Shown piece by piece: positions 13,189 to 21,359 of a stretch of 24,210 nt of DNA. The translations under genes and the position numbers were made by a program. Numbering within the stretch: the first letter of the stretch is position 1; every line of letters begins with the position of its first letter. The notes beneath the pieces are model-generated. The model worked only from the letters and a program-made list of their open reading frames with translations. It made no database searches and had not been told where the DNA came from. Origin of the DNA: a virus; the IMG/VR virus record IMGVR_UViG_3300044638_000766, positions 1-24,210 of that record. One strand, written 5' to 3'.

Positions 13189-14539
13189 ATTCAATAGTTC
13201 CGTCGCTGTATTCAATAACCTTGCGCCCGTTTAGTGTACCCGTGCGGGCAACCGTTCGGGCACCAGGAATCCGCGCGGCGGTGCTTTCATTTGCGGCGCC
13301 GAATTTTTTAAGCGCAGGCCGGTCAAACAGCGATTTGCCGCCGTCACCTTCGTACCACGCATCTTCCGCGCCGTCGTAGGTCTTGTTGGACTTCCACCAC
13401 TTGTCGTAGAAGTTGCGCTGCTCGACATCACGCTTGAGTTGCTCTTGAGCGACGGTGAGCATAAATTTATTGCCCCCAGCGGTGTTACCCAACTGCGCGC
13501 CGGTTTCCTTAATACGTTGCGCGTCAGATTCCGTTTGCGGGCCTTTCTGCTCAAGCTGCCTTTGCAGCACGGCTTGCGTAGCGTTGGCATTAAAAATTTG
13601 CGCGGTAGTGGCGTACTTTTCAGCGTCTTGAACGCCGAGCGCGCCCAGCACTTTAGCGGCAGCGGCCTGTGCCTCCGTGCCAAAGCCGGTGTTAAAGCCG
13701 TTCTCAAGAACTTTTAAGTTAGATTGAATAGCCGGTAGTGTTTTAATGGCGATACCCGCTTGATCTGAAACCGCGCCGTATTGCTTGACCAGCAACTCGC
13801 CGCGCTTTTCCTGTTCTGCTTTCGGCTGCGGCGGCAAATACACTCTTGCGCCTTCTGGTCGTCCGGCTTGTGCAATATCTCTTTTCTGCGCCACAACATT
13901 TTCCGGCAGCGGAACGTCTGCGTACGTGCCGACCGTCGTAGGCGCGCCGCCAAACGCTGGGCGCTCAATTACATCGGTCTGCCCGCCACGGTTGACTTGG
14001 AGGGTGCTAGGCTTCAGATCGCTTGCGCTTGCGCCAGATTGCGACAACACTTCGGCACGTTTTTCTGGGGTCATACGAAGCAATTCTTGAACGGTAGCTT
14101 CTGCTTCCTCCGCAGAGTACAGCTTTTCAATAACCGCGTCTTGGCCCCATGAGATTACATTTTCATCTGATGGGTTGCTTGAAAGGTTGCGCTTGAGTTT
14201 GTCAAGAAAATCATCCTGCTTCATGCGAAGATCAAGGTCTGCTTTTTTAGCCCCCGCTTGCTTCGTTCTGTAGTCCACCATTCCCTGCGGCCCGACGATC
14301 ATGCCCAAACCCCGCTCAAAGTCTGGCGCGCTAGGGTCTTTGTTCGCCATGTACGACTGCAGCGCCCGACGCTGGTTCTCAGCGTCCATCGCTTGGTTGT
14401 ACTGCAAATCAGCCAGCTTGTTGGCCCGCTCTTGCTGCACCAGCGCGTTGCCACGGTCAATGTAGGCGTTGTAGCCCTTCGTCATCGCGCCTTGAGTCAG
14501 GTTGGGGTCAATCACCCCGTAGTTAACTAATGCACTCAT
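13178..14539 (-). CDS. Phage virion-associated protein, probable DNA ejection protein
   Basis: 453 residues, ATG 14539 (ATGA overlap), AAAGG about 10 bases upstream. It is mostly helical and glutamine/alanine-rich. The C-terminal third contains GFGTEAQAAAAKVLGALGV, QAVLQRQLEQKGPQTESDAQ and KRDVEQRNFYDKWWKSNKTY followed by WYEGDGGKSLFD. This block recurs in structural-region proteins of many proteobacterial podophages. No enzymatic motif or membrane helix. Lying between the gp7-like gene and the large internal gene, it is the positional counterpart of P22 gp20 in a three-gene ejection set; that equivalence is inference. Confidence 0.75.
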   Translation of the reverse strand: MSALVNYGVIDPNLTQGAMTKGYNAYIDRGNALVQQERANKLADLQYNQAMDAENQRRALQSYMANKDPSAPDFERGLGMIVGPQGMVDYRTKQAGAKKADLDLRMKQDDFLDKLKRNLSSNPSDENVISWGQDAVIEKLYSAEEAEATVQELLRMTPEKRAEVLSQSGASASDLKPSTLQVNRGGQTDVIERPAFGGAPTTVGTYADVPLPENVVAQKRDIAQAGRPEGARVYLPPQPKAEQEKRGELLVKQYGAVSDQAGIAIKTLPAIQSNLKVLENGFNTGFGTEAQAAAAKVLGALGVQDAEKYATTAQIFNANATQAVLQRQLEQKGPQTESDAQRIKETGAQLGNTAGGNKFMLTVAQEQLKRDVEQRNFYDKWWKSNKTYDGAEDAWYEGDGGKSLFDRPALKKFGAANESTAARIPGARTVARTGTLNGRKVIEYSDGTIEYGN

Positions 14540-15456
14540 GAAAAGTAACCTTTTATTTTTGACCCAAGTTCATTAAAATCAGTATCTTCTATTGCACCAA
14601 ACAATTCACCATAGTTTCCGTACTGGCTGGCCCCAATGTTGCCCCTAGCCAGATAAGCATTTGCTTGGTTCGCGCCGCCGGTCATGGCGATGTTGCCTGC
14701 GTTCGTACCATAATTCCCCGCAGCGCCAGCCAGTTGATTAGTGGCCGTCTGCCCCGCGCCTGTGATGCTTTGAAGCGGGTTCAGTTGGTTGGCGCGGTTG
14801 GTTTGGTAGCGGTTAAAAGCGTTCATGTACTCTTGCGAGCCCAAATCCTGCCCATACCGTTGCGCGGCCTTCAGCGCCCCGCCAGAGATCAAGCCGCCCC
14901 GCGCTGCTGCTTGGCGGTCTAGCGCCTTCATGCCTTCGCTCACCCGAAACGCATAGCCTGGGTCAGTCGTAAAGTCTTGCATTCCAAAGTCACGGGCGTA
15001 TTTTCCGTAGTTGGCAACCGGCGCTTGATTACGAAGAAAATTGCCTTGAGGCGCGCCTTTTGACACCCAATGCTCGTAAGCTAGTTGGTCTGGGCTTTTG
15101 TCTGATGTAGGCCGCCCCGGAATAACCATGCCGTTAGGCAACCGGACACCGCCGGTTTGCTGGCTTACAAAAGTTTTGGCGTCGGGATTGGCGGCAAGAT
15201 ACGCGGCGGCGTTAAAATTGCCTTGTGATTGATCGTACCGTGGGCCTAGACCAAGCAACTCATTCAGACGATTTTGCGCGGCAAGACCAGATGCGCGAAA
15301 CGGCGCTTGCAGTTCAAGCTGCTTGTCAAACATCTCCTTTTGGAGATCGGCTGCGTACCGTTCTGCATCCGCCGATGTTTGCGCGGCTTTTTTTACTGCT
15401 TTAGATTGCTTCTTTGCGCCTATTACGTTGCCTACCGCTTTAACTACGCCGCCCAT
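14536..15456 (-). CDS. P22 gp7-like DNA transfer (ejection) protein
   Basis: 306 residues, ATG 15456 with GGAGAG 6 bases upstream. An N-terminal helical segment (VVKAVGNVIGAKKQSKAV) leads to ELQAPFRASGLAAQNRLNEL and LLGLG. The central TTDPGYAFRVSEGMKALDR and ARGGLISGGALKAAQRYGQD with SQEYMNAFNRY are the hallmark of gp7-type ejection proteins and related phage 'DNA transfer' proteins. Asn/Gly/Ala-rich repeats of low complexity follow. It is packaged in the capsid and ejected with DNA to help cross the envelope. It is first of three consecutive, overlapping ejection-type genes. Confidence 0.85.
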   Translation of the reverse strand: MGGVVKAVGNVIGAKKQSKAVKKAAQTSADAERYAADLQKEMFDKQLELQAPFRASGLAAQNRLNELLGLGPRYDQSQGNFNAAAYLAANPDAKTFVSQQTGGVRLPNGMVIPGRPTSDKSPDQLAYEHWVSKGAPQGNFLRNQAPVANYGKYARDFGMQDFTTDPGYAFRVSEGMKALDRQAAARGGLISGGALKAAQRYGQDLGSQEYMNAFNRYQTNRANQLNPLQSITGAGQTATNQLAGAAGNYGTNAGNIAMTGGANQANAYLARGNIGASQYGNYGELFGAIEDTDFNELGSKIKGYFS

Positions 15457-15797
15457 GATGTACTCTCCAATCGAATCATATTACCGTCGCGCCCGACTTC
15501 CGTAAAACCAAAATGTTTTGCTAGGCGCAAAGACGGCAGATTGTCTTCGTAAATCTTAGCCACAAGGGTGCCGTGCTTGCGACCCATTGTACTAAGAAAC
15601 TTCGTTACTTGACCACGGATGTTCCACCGCCCACGGCGCTCGGGAACTACAAACAAATCAAATTCATTGCCATCGGCGATGAACGCGCCGCCGTCAAACG
15701 GCGTGATGTCTAGATTTTCTTCGATCCACTCGCGCGTGCCATCTGCAACGTCGGTGTAATCGCAGATCACCTGCCAAACGTCATCATGTAACCTCAC
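15444..15797 (-). CDS. GNAT-fold acetyltransferase-like protein in the virion operon
   Basis: 117 residues from GTG 15797 (14-base overlap with the previous gene); no good ribosome site is visible, and longer in-frame starts would only add antisense-like residues. Core features of the GNAT fold are present: FDLFVVPERRGRWNIRGQV (acetyl-CoA-binding beta4/alpha3 region, R-x-G-like) and IYEDNLPSLRLAKHFGFTEV with N..S..LAKHFGF, then a terminal strand NMIRLE. Such proteins occur among structural genes in several phages; the substrate is unknown (a virion or host protein is possible). It overlaps the gp7-like gene by 13 bases. Confidence 0.78.
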   Translation of the reverse strand: MRLHDDVWQVICDYTDVADGTREWIEENLDITPFDGGAFIADGNEFDLFVVPERRGRWNIRGQVTKFLSTMGRKHGTLVAKIYEDNLPSLRLAKHFGFTEVGRDGNMIRLESTSWAA

Positions 15798-16119
15798 GCC
15801 CAGACACCCGAATGTTGATCGCGCTGGCCGTGCCAGCAAGGGTCGATATAAACGCAGACGGCGACAGCACTTGGCCGACAAGCTCAGGAAAAGTGTACAC
15901 CTCAGACGGCTGCAACGTCCTGTTCTTTGTAATCAGGTTGGCGTCGCCTGCCGTACCCGCCGCCGTGACCAAGTTTACGCTAATCGTCGCGGCGCTGGCG
16001 CTGTAATTCGTTGCGGTGAACTTGTCAATGATCGTCGTCACGTTCGTTGCCGTGTACTGCCGTGTCTGCGCCGCCTCAGCGGTCTTGGCCGGAACCAAGA
16101 CTTTTACTGTAACGGTCAT
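15784..16119 (-). CDS. Small beta-rich tail or virion structural protein
   Basis: 111 residues, ATG 16119 (ATGA overlap). Alternating hydrophobic/threonine residues suggest a beta sandwich: VTTIIDKFTATNYSASAATI, NLITKNRTLQPSEVYTFPEL, then SAINIRVSGREVT. The pattern 'IDKFTATN...ISVNLV...PSEVYTFPELVGQ' is common in uncharacterised phage virion proteins encoded near fibres. No signal peptide, cysteines or catalytic motif. Its exact place in the particle is unknown. Confidence 0.72.
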   Translation of the reverse strand: MTVTVKVLVPAKTAEAAQTRQYTATNVTTIIDKFTATNYSASAATISVNLVTAAGTAGDANLITKNRTLQPSEVYTFPELVGQVLSPSAFISTLAGTASAINIRVSGREVT

Positions 16120-16496
16120 GCGCTCACCTGAGCGGCAGCCACGAACAACTCATCCACCTGAGCGTCTGTCAAGCCAAGCATTGCTGCAAGAGCGTTGACC
16201 GTTGGGCTGGTGCGCTCCCAATCGGTGGCGTTCTCAAAGGCCAGTCGGGTGACATTGGTGCGCGGCAGGGCGTCGATGTAAACGTGGACGGTATCTAGCC
16301 AGCCACCAGCGGCGAGCGTGGCGAGTGCTTGGAAGCGCGTCACCGTTGCAGGGATGGGTGGCGGTGGGGAGACGTAGGGTTCAACAACTGCACCCTCTGG
16401 CAACGCGGACGCAATCATGGACATCCTGCTGATGCCGTCCTCGTCAAAAACTTGGGCAGCGGTGTTTGTTGCGTCGGTGTATTGATATGTTTTCAC
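16116..16496 (-). CDS. Tail-fibre-associated small protein (assembly factor candidate)
   Basis: 126 residues from GTG 16496, chosen because it overlaps the fibre stop as GTGA and has GGAG 9 bases upstream; ATG 16511 in the same frame would add five residues. A proline-rich linker (VSPPPPIPATVTRFQAL) separates an N-terminal part from a helical C-terminal part: VTRLAFENATDWERTSP, LAAMLGLTDAQVDELF. The latter resembles C-terminal segments of phage tail fibre assembly/tail accessory proteins. It directly follows the fibre gene, as chaperones do. The specific role is inferred. Confidence 0.68.
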   Translation of the reverse strand: MKTYQYTDATNTAAQVFDEDGISRMSMIASALPEGAVVEPYVSPPPPIPATVTRFQALATLAAGGWLDTVHVYIDALPRTNVTRLAFENATDWERTSPTVNALAAMLGLTDAQVDELFVAAAQVSA

Positions 16497-17965
16497 AGTT
16501 CTGCACTCCATCCAAGATAAGCATTTGAAGTGGCAGACCTCAGTTCCGCCCCTTGTCCAGCAGTTAACCCAGAAGCGACAGTTCCTACTGTCCTTACATT
16601 GTTTACATTGGACGCACTAATGGTTGGCACGGCGCTGCAAGTAATAGTTGATCCTCCAGCAGTTAAAACTGAATAATCTGTTGCAGTACCTGTTTGATCT
16701 AACACAGAAGGAGCTGCTCTCATGGTGACAGGAAATGGAGTCATTAGTGCGGAAGCAGTAGTAGTTGCAGCATAGCCTCCGGTACTAAATACGGCCGACG
16801 CAGCTGCTGGGCTTATTCTGTAATAGTATCTCTGACACAATTGCAGACTCAAACCGTATGGAATTTGCTCGAATGGACTTGAAATTGGGCCGACTTCAAG
16901 TTGCACCTGAGCAATACTGACGGTTTTGCTGGCTTGGCCGATGGAGCCTGAGCGGGTTGCAGAAGATGAACCTGAATCTAGCCAAATGTCTAATACTGTA
17001 AAACTTGTGTTTGCCGTTGTTCCAATAGTTTTGCCACTAATAGACGAAACAGTAAAAGTCTTGGTGTATTTTGTCCAAGTGGTTGTTAGTGCTTGCGACT
17101 GCCCTACTCCCGTAACCGTTGCGGATGGACTGCCACCAGTACCAAATGACTGCCAAACTTCAAACCCAATTGACGGAGTGCCGCTTGCTGCTTTGGCCCA
17201 AAATGAAACAGTTACTGTTTGCCCAGCGAGAATCCGGACATCTTCAATGGGTTGCCCAATTTTTACATAGTTTGCTGCACCAGCAACTGAAGTGACCGCA
17301 ACCGTTGTAAAGTATTGCGCCCCGCCCGTGTCAAACAAAGTATCGCCAGATACAAACGATCCTTGAGTTGTGGAGAATGTGCTTCCAACGGAATCATTCT
17401 TCCACCGATCTGCAGGGCCATAGACGTTGGTAGTAACCGCAGTCGCCCCCCGCTGGAATATCCCCATATTCCCATTGATAATCTTATTCCGCAGCCCCGC
17501 CAACTGACCGCCATTGGCAGAGGCCATTTGCACGTTGCCGCTGAACGTACCAGTTGTGCCAGAAACTGCGCCGCTAAACGTGCCTGTAGTGCCAGAAACT
17601 GCGCCGGAGAACGCGCCTGACGCAGCAGTAAGAGCGCCGCTGAACGTGGCGGTTGTGCCAGAAACGGGGCCGTTAAAAACGCCGCTGTTGGTGGCATAAA
17701 TGTTATCTACCGTCCAGATTAGCGCATCGTCAGCGTCGTACAACGCCAACTTGTATGGAGCGGCGGGACTTAGCCACACATTCGCTTCGCCGCGCGAGTC
17801 CAAGATGACCGGGTTGGTGTTAGCAATAGTACCGGCGTAGGTCGTGTACGTTGCCAAGGGCGTTGTGGTGCCCGCAGCGTATGAATACAGTTTCCCGCCA
17901 ACCAGCGGCGTGCCGTCGCTGGCGAGGAACTGGGCTTTGGGTGCTGGCGTAAGTGCTGCGGTCAT
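16493..17965 (-). CDS. Tail fibre / receptor-binding protein with P22-type head-binding-like N-terminus
   Basis: 490 residues, ATG 17965 with GAGG 6 bases upstream. The N-terminus (about 10-90: AQFLASDGTPLVGGKLYSY, then TTTPLATYT, ILDSRGEANVWL, YKLALYDADD) is the particle-attachment module shared by many podophage fibres and spikes. Residues 98-143 are four 11-residue repeats of SGTTGTFSGAV type. From about 160 (IINGNMGIFQRG) a carbohydrate-binding-like jelly roll follows, with GQTVTVSFWAKAASG, and then VQLEVGPISSPFEQIPYG and CQRYYYR, a common ending block of phage fibres. The final 90 residues are Ser/Thr/Ala-rich and probably form the variable tip. No hydrolase motif was seen, so it probably binds rather than cuts surface sugars. 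Confidence 0.88.
   Translation of the reverse strand: MTAALTPAPKAQFLASDGTPLVGGKLYSYAAGTTTPLATYTTYAGTIANTNPVILDSRGEANVWLSPAAPYKLALYDADDALIWTVDNIYATNSGVFNGPVSGTTATFSGALTAASGAFSGAVSGTTGTFSGAVSGTTGTFSGNVQMASANGGQLAGLRNKIINGNMGIFQRGATAVTTNVYGPADRWKNDSVGSTFSTTQGSFVSGDTLFDTGGAQYFTTVAVTSVAGAANYVKIGQPIEDVRILAGQTVTVSFWAKAASGTPSIGFEVWQSFGTGGSPSATVTGVGQSQALTTTWTKYTKTFTVSSISGKTIGTTANTSFTVLDIWLDSGSSSATRSGSIGQASKTVSIAQVQLEVGPISSPFEQIPYGLSLQLCQRYYYRISPAAASAVFSTGGYAATTTASALMTPFPVTMRAAPSVLDQTGTATDYSVLTAGGSTITCSAVPTISASNVNNVRTVGTVASGLTAGQGAELRSATSNAYLGWSAEL
17541..17672 (-). repeat. Four tandem 33-base repeats in the tail fibre gene
   Basis: Units at 17541-17573, 17574-17606, 17607-17639 and 17640-17672 each encode 11 residues of the SGTTGTFSGAV type; the first two are nearly identical and the third is most diverged. 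A truncated fifth unit continues to about 17684. The 33-base period keeps the frame, so copy number could change without breaking the protein. They form the link between attachment domain and distal fibre. Confidence 0.9.
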
Positions 17966-17972
17966 AAGAGCC

Positions 17973-19187
17973 TCAAGTTGCGTTCAAACCAACCCCAAGG
18001 GTTGTTGATGAGTCATTAACAAGCGAAACAATCAACTGTTTCAGTATCAGCACATCAGCCGCCAAAGCGTTGACCTTAGTGGCGATTGCGTCTGCTTGCG
18101 CTTGCGTGGTAAATCCGTAGGGGGCGACGTTTGTTGCCGCTGTGGTGACAAGGTTTGTAAACGTCGCGTTAGGAATTACGCGCGACGCCGTGGCGTAAGT
18201 CTTGGTGTACGCAGCCGCTTGTGCCACGGGGGTTGTACCAAAAAAACCTAACTGCAAAGTGGGCGTGGCGTCTTGGGTGACTTGAATAACCGTCCCCGAG
18301 TCTGCATTGAAATAAATGCTGCCGCTTGGCACTCCAAAACCAGATGCAATAGTGACATCCCCGCCCGTTCCGGTTACGGACGAACCAGCCAGCATCACAA
18401 AACTTCCTCCCGCCCCCGAAGACGCCGCTGCACCAGCGGTCAATTCAAAACTTCCACCGGAAGCAGTAGTAGAACCCAAACCAGCGGTCATGGTGAAATT
18501 GCCACCAGTACCCGTTGGGCCGCTTCCATTTCCAGAGTTAAAAGTTACTGACCCCCCAGAAACCGTCCCGTTAGCAGAGGTAAAACTTAGACTTCCCCCA
18601 GTTTGACCCGTACCTGTATTAAATGAAAAGCTGCCGCCTGTCCCCGTTCCTAACGCAGTACCGCCAGTAAATTGAAGACCGCCCCCCGCGCCGTTAGTTG
18701 CGCTGGCGTTCTTGCCCAAAAGCCGCAAGGTGCCCGCAACCGTTGCCCCCGTAGGCGCAAGCGTCTCAATGGTGGTAGTTGCCCCCGCAGGGCCAACGGT
18801 GAAGGTGTTTGTGCCTGTGTCGTAGGTAAAGTTGGCGCTTGCCCCAAACGCGCCCGCGTTGTTGTACTGAACTTGGGTAGTAGACCCGGCGGGGGCGGTT
18901 ACCGGCGGCGAGGCAAACGTACCATCAGCCCGCAAGAAGTTGGCGGTGCCACCGCCGCTTGCGGGAGCCAAGCCAGCCGTTGACGAGGTAAACACCGCGT
19001 TGACTGCTGAAGTATCAACTGGCGGTGGCCCGACTTGCAAATCAGACAATGAAAAAGTGTTAGAGCCGTCGCCGGTCAACGTAAATATGTTAATGAAAAA
19101 CCGATACCACTCGCGCGACATCAAGCCGGTTTTTTCATCAATGATCGGCACCCGCAGCGCGGGAATCTGAGTGATATTGTTAGGCAT
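17973..19187 (-). CDS. Second fibre-like tail protein with glycine-rich beta repeats
   Basis: 404 residues, ATG 19187, 8-base overlap with the gp10-like gene. The N-terminus (IPALRVPIIDEKTGLMSREW, YRFFINIF) is shared by many phage tail proteins next to gp10 genes and is probably the attachment part. FLRADGTFASPP (84-95) is a common fibre motif. Residues 168-292 hold about nine repeats of a GG-x-hydrophobic-x-hydrophobic strand, 13-17 residues apart, suggesting a beta-solenoid or triple-stranded beta shaft. The C-terminus (about 330-404) has RVIPNATFTNLVTTAATN and a helix ADVLILKQLIVSLV, likely for trimerisation. Partner of the fibre encoded next. Confidence 0.8.
   Translation of the reverse strand: MPNNITQIPALRVPIIDEKTGLMSREWYRFFINIFTLTGDGSNTFSLSDLQVGPPPVDTSAVNAVFTSSTAGLAPASGGGTANFLRADGTFASPPVTAPAGSTTQVQYNNAGAFGASANFTYDTGTNTFTVGPAGATTTIETLAPTGATVAGTLRLLGKNASATNGAGGGLQFTGGTALGTGTGGSFSFNTGTGQTGGSLSFTSANGTVSGGSVTFNSGNGSGPTGTGGNFTMTAGLGSTTASGGSFELTAGAAASSGAGGSFVMLAGSSVTGTGGDVTIASGFGVPSGSIYFNADSGTVIQVTQDATPTLQLGFFGTTPVAQAAAYTKTYATASRVIPNATFTNLVTTAATNVAPYGFTTQAQADAIATKVNALAADVLILKQLIVSLVNDSSTTLGVGLNAT
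18312..18686 (-). repeat. Glycine-rich degenerate repeats encoding a beta-stranded shaft
   Basis: Codons 168-292 of the fibre-like gene. Successive units start GGLQFTGG, GGSFSFNTG, GGSLSFTS, GGSVTFNSG, GGNFTMTAG, GGSFELTAG, GGSFVMLAG, GGDVTIASG and GSIYFNADSG. The spacing is 13-17 residues, so DNA repeats are degenerate while the protein pattern persists. Confidence 0.85.
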
Positions 19188-20634
19188 TGGTGCCGCTCAC
19201 TTGAAGTTCAGCGCCCATGATAGCGATCTTCACCGGGTCGGTGCCAGATACTTCGTACACCCGATCACGCAGCTTAAGCGTCATGCCCAAGCGCCGCCAG
19301 AACACACGGTGGCTGAACTGACCTATCTGGCCCATGTCGGCCCAATGCTCGTTGCTCCAAGTGTGCCCGCCATCGTCCGACCACCGCAGCATAACGCGGG
19401 GTTTCATCATCTCTGTTGTGTCTATTGCGTCAAGATAGTCAAGCCCGACGCCAGACTCGCAATCAAGTTGCAATGCATGGTGCGCGGTGCGCTTGAGGTC
19501 GTTTTGCCCGGTGGGGATCGCCCGCCAAGACCGCAACCACTTCTGAATCTCACCGTTGTCGGCATAGACATCCAAATCAAGCGCGTAAATGTTGCCGTTC
19601 TCGTAGTCGCCGACAATGATTGTGCCGCCAAAGTTGCATTGGCAGTTTGACCGATGCCGGGTGAATTCACCAGCCTCAAACCCGGCACGCTCATGCCATG
19701 CAGAGGTTGCTACGTCAAACACCCATGTCGCTTCCGCAAAACTCAGCACATAAAAGGCGTGGCCTTCTTGCTGGTATGTGTAGGCCACAGCCGTTGAGAT
19801 GTCGGCGTACTGGGCGATGGCGTATTCGATGGCGTGCGTGCTGACGCGCTGCGCGTTATAGCCAGCGGTGCGGTAGACAATCCCTTGGCCGCGAGCGTCG
19901 GTGCCCAACCAGAACAACGAGTTGTCCAACTTGGCAACAGAATAGGCTGCAACGCAACCGACTTCAGAAAACGCGCCTTGAATTCTGGTCAACGGAAAGT
20001 CGGCCAACCCTGCGTCGTACCAAACTTCAACCGAATCAGCCCCAAACAACCACGCTTCGCGGTTGTTGATGTTGACGGCCACCAGCCCGTCAGGCGATCC
20101 TTCCGCGCTGGCAAAATCCAGCGGATCAACGCTAGTGCCTTCAAGAAGTTCAGTAACCCAAATTCGCTGGCCGCTTGGCTCGTTAAAGACAAAGTAGCCA
20201 TCCAAGTAGCCGACCGTCTTCGCGCCAGGGAAATCTATGTCGGTGATCTGCTGGAAGACGTTGGTAACTTCGTTGTAGATGTAGCTCGGGCCGTTACAGG
20301 CAAAGAAAATCTGCGTGCCGTTGTCTGCAATTGACACGGGGCCAGTACCGGACACATCGCCCAGCTTGACCGGCGTGCCGGTAGTGGAGGTCAGTTTGTA
20401 GACCTCTGTGCCCGAGACAACGTAGAAATCTGAGCCGTTAGTTTGGTGCGCCCACAATGCGCGAATTGGGCCTGTGCCAACAGTCTGAAGAAACGCCAGA
20501 CCAGGCGCTCGATTAAGGAACGCAGGCTCTTTGCCGCCTTCTGGGATCACTTCTGGAAAAAGATTCACCATGCGGTTTGCCGCAGCGTTGACGCTGCGAG
20601 CCACATAACTTGAGCCCAGAATAGGCGTGTGCAT
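19180..20634 (-). CDS. P22 gp10-like packaged DNA stabilisation protein (tail needle-knob ring)
   Basis: 484 residues, ATG 20634, whose A overlaps the upstream TAA stop. The start SSYVARSVNAAANRMVNLFP with PEGGKEPAFLNRAPGL is the signature of the P22 gp10 family. The body is a repeated beta-propeller-like pattern (ADNGTQIFFACNGPSYIY, GYLDGYFVFNEPSG, WLFGADSVEVWYDAG). The C-terminal part has MLRWSDDGGHTWSNEHW and FWRRLGMTLKLRDRVYEV, also typical. In P22, gp10 binds the gp4 ring below the portal and keeps packaged DNA in; it also bridges to the spike. The length is close to that of P22 gp10. Confidence 0.94.
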   Translation of the reverse strand: MHTPILGSSYVARSVNAAANRMVNLFPEVIPEGGKEPAFLNRAPGLAFLQTVGTGPIRALWAHQTNGSDFYVVSGTEVYKLTSTTGTPVKLGDVSGTGPVSIADNGTQIFFACNGPSYIYNEVTNVFQQITDIDFPGAKTVGYLDGYFVFNEPSGQRIWVTELLEGTSVDPLDFASAEGSPDGLVAVNINNREAWLFGADSVEVWYDAGLADFPLTRIQGAFSEVGCVAAYSVAKLDNSLFWLGTDARGQGIVYRTAGYNAQRVSTHAIEYAIAQYADISTAVAYTYQQEGHAFYVLSFAEATWVFDVATSAWHERAGFEAGEFTRHRSNCQCNFGGTIIVGDYENGNIYALDLDVYADNGEIQKWLRSWRAIPTGQNDLKRTAHHALQLDCESGVGLDYLDAIDTTEMMKPRVMLRWSDDGGHTWSNEHWADMGQIGQFSHRVFWRRLGMTLKLRDRVYEVSGTDPVKIAIMGAELQVSGTNA

Positions 20635-21344
20635 TAGTATGATCCAGCATAGACGTTGAAACGCTGCCTGGTTGCCACGATTGCGTAAGGCATTGACATC
20701 ACATCATCAGGGTTGTTGATGCGCTTGAGGTTACGCTTGCTGGTCATCGCAATACGCTGAACCGTCTGCGATGGCTCAACGCCAAACTCAGGTGCAATCT
20801 CGCAGGCCAAGTTGTACTTGAAACACCGCAAGTAACCCGGCGGCATATAAATCTGCGTTGCCAGCGTTGCGGGCGCAGCCAGTTGTTGCACCGAAATAAA
20901 GTGCCACTCCAAATCCCGTGTAGGCTTGGGATAGATGGTCATGGTGATGTCGGGGTGCGTCATGTTGACGAAAATCACCTGCGGGTAGGTGCTCGTCACC
21001 GTCTTGACAGCAATACCGTTGTACTGCTGTTGATTGATAAACTTGATGCCAAACGACACGTTGGTGCCTGGGTCGCGGTAATACGTCGCGTCGTCCAACA
21101 GCACAGGCCGCACGCCAACAAAGTCACCCGTGGGGCCAAGCGTTCTCTGAATCACACCAGACGGCCAAGTAAACACTTGGTCAAGGGTGTTGTAGATCAT
21201 TAGACGCTCGGTAGACCAAGAGTCAATCATCTGGTTTAGCGCCGCAAGCGCATCCTGAGATGCGTCGGGGGAGGTAGTCTCGCCTTCTGCCAGAACACCC
21301 AAAAGCCGCAACGCGGCGTTGATCTGATCTCCAGCAGTCGTCAT
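20634..21344 (-). CDS. P22 gp4-like tail accessory factor
   Basis: 236 residues, ATG 21344 with a strong AGGAGG 8 bases upstream. N-terminal AGDQINAALRLLGVLAEGET and ALAALNQMIDSWSTERLMIY are characteristic of the P22_Tail-4 family, as is YPKPTRDLEWHFISVQQL and the ending PPGYLRCFKYNLACEIAPEF with KRNLKRINNP. The product forms the first ring added to the portal after packaging and receives the gp10-like protein encoded next. It is longer than the P22 protein, like many environmental homologues. No lysozyme motif was noticed. Confidence 0.92.
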   Translation of the reverse strand: MTTAGDQINAALRLLGVLAEGETTSPDASQDALAALNQMIDSWSTERLMIYNTLDQVFTWPSGVIQRTLGPTGDFVGVRPVLLDDATYYRDPGTNVSFGIKFINQQQYNGIAVKTVTSTYPQVIFVNMTHPDITMTIYPKPTRDLEWHFISVQQLAAPATLATQIYMPPGYLRCFKYNLACEIAPEFGVEPSQTVQRIAMTSKRNLKRINNPDDVMSMPYAIVATRQRFNVYAGSY

Positions 21345-21359
21345 GACTACCCCTCCTTT

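Noticed and set aside
17541-17672. Possible CRISPR-like array
   Set aside because: The 33-base units are contiguous with no spacers and lie in frame within a fibre gene, so they are protein-coding tandem repeats.
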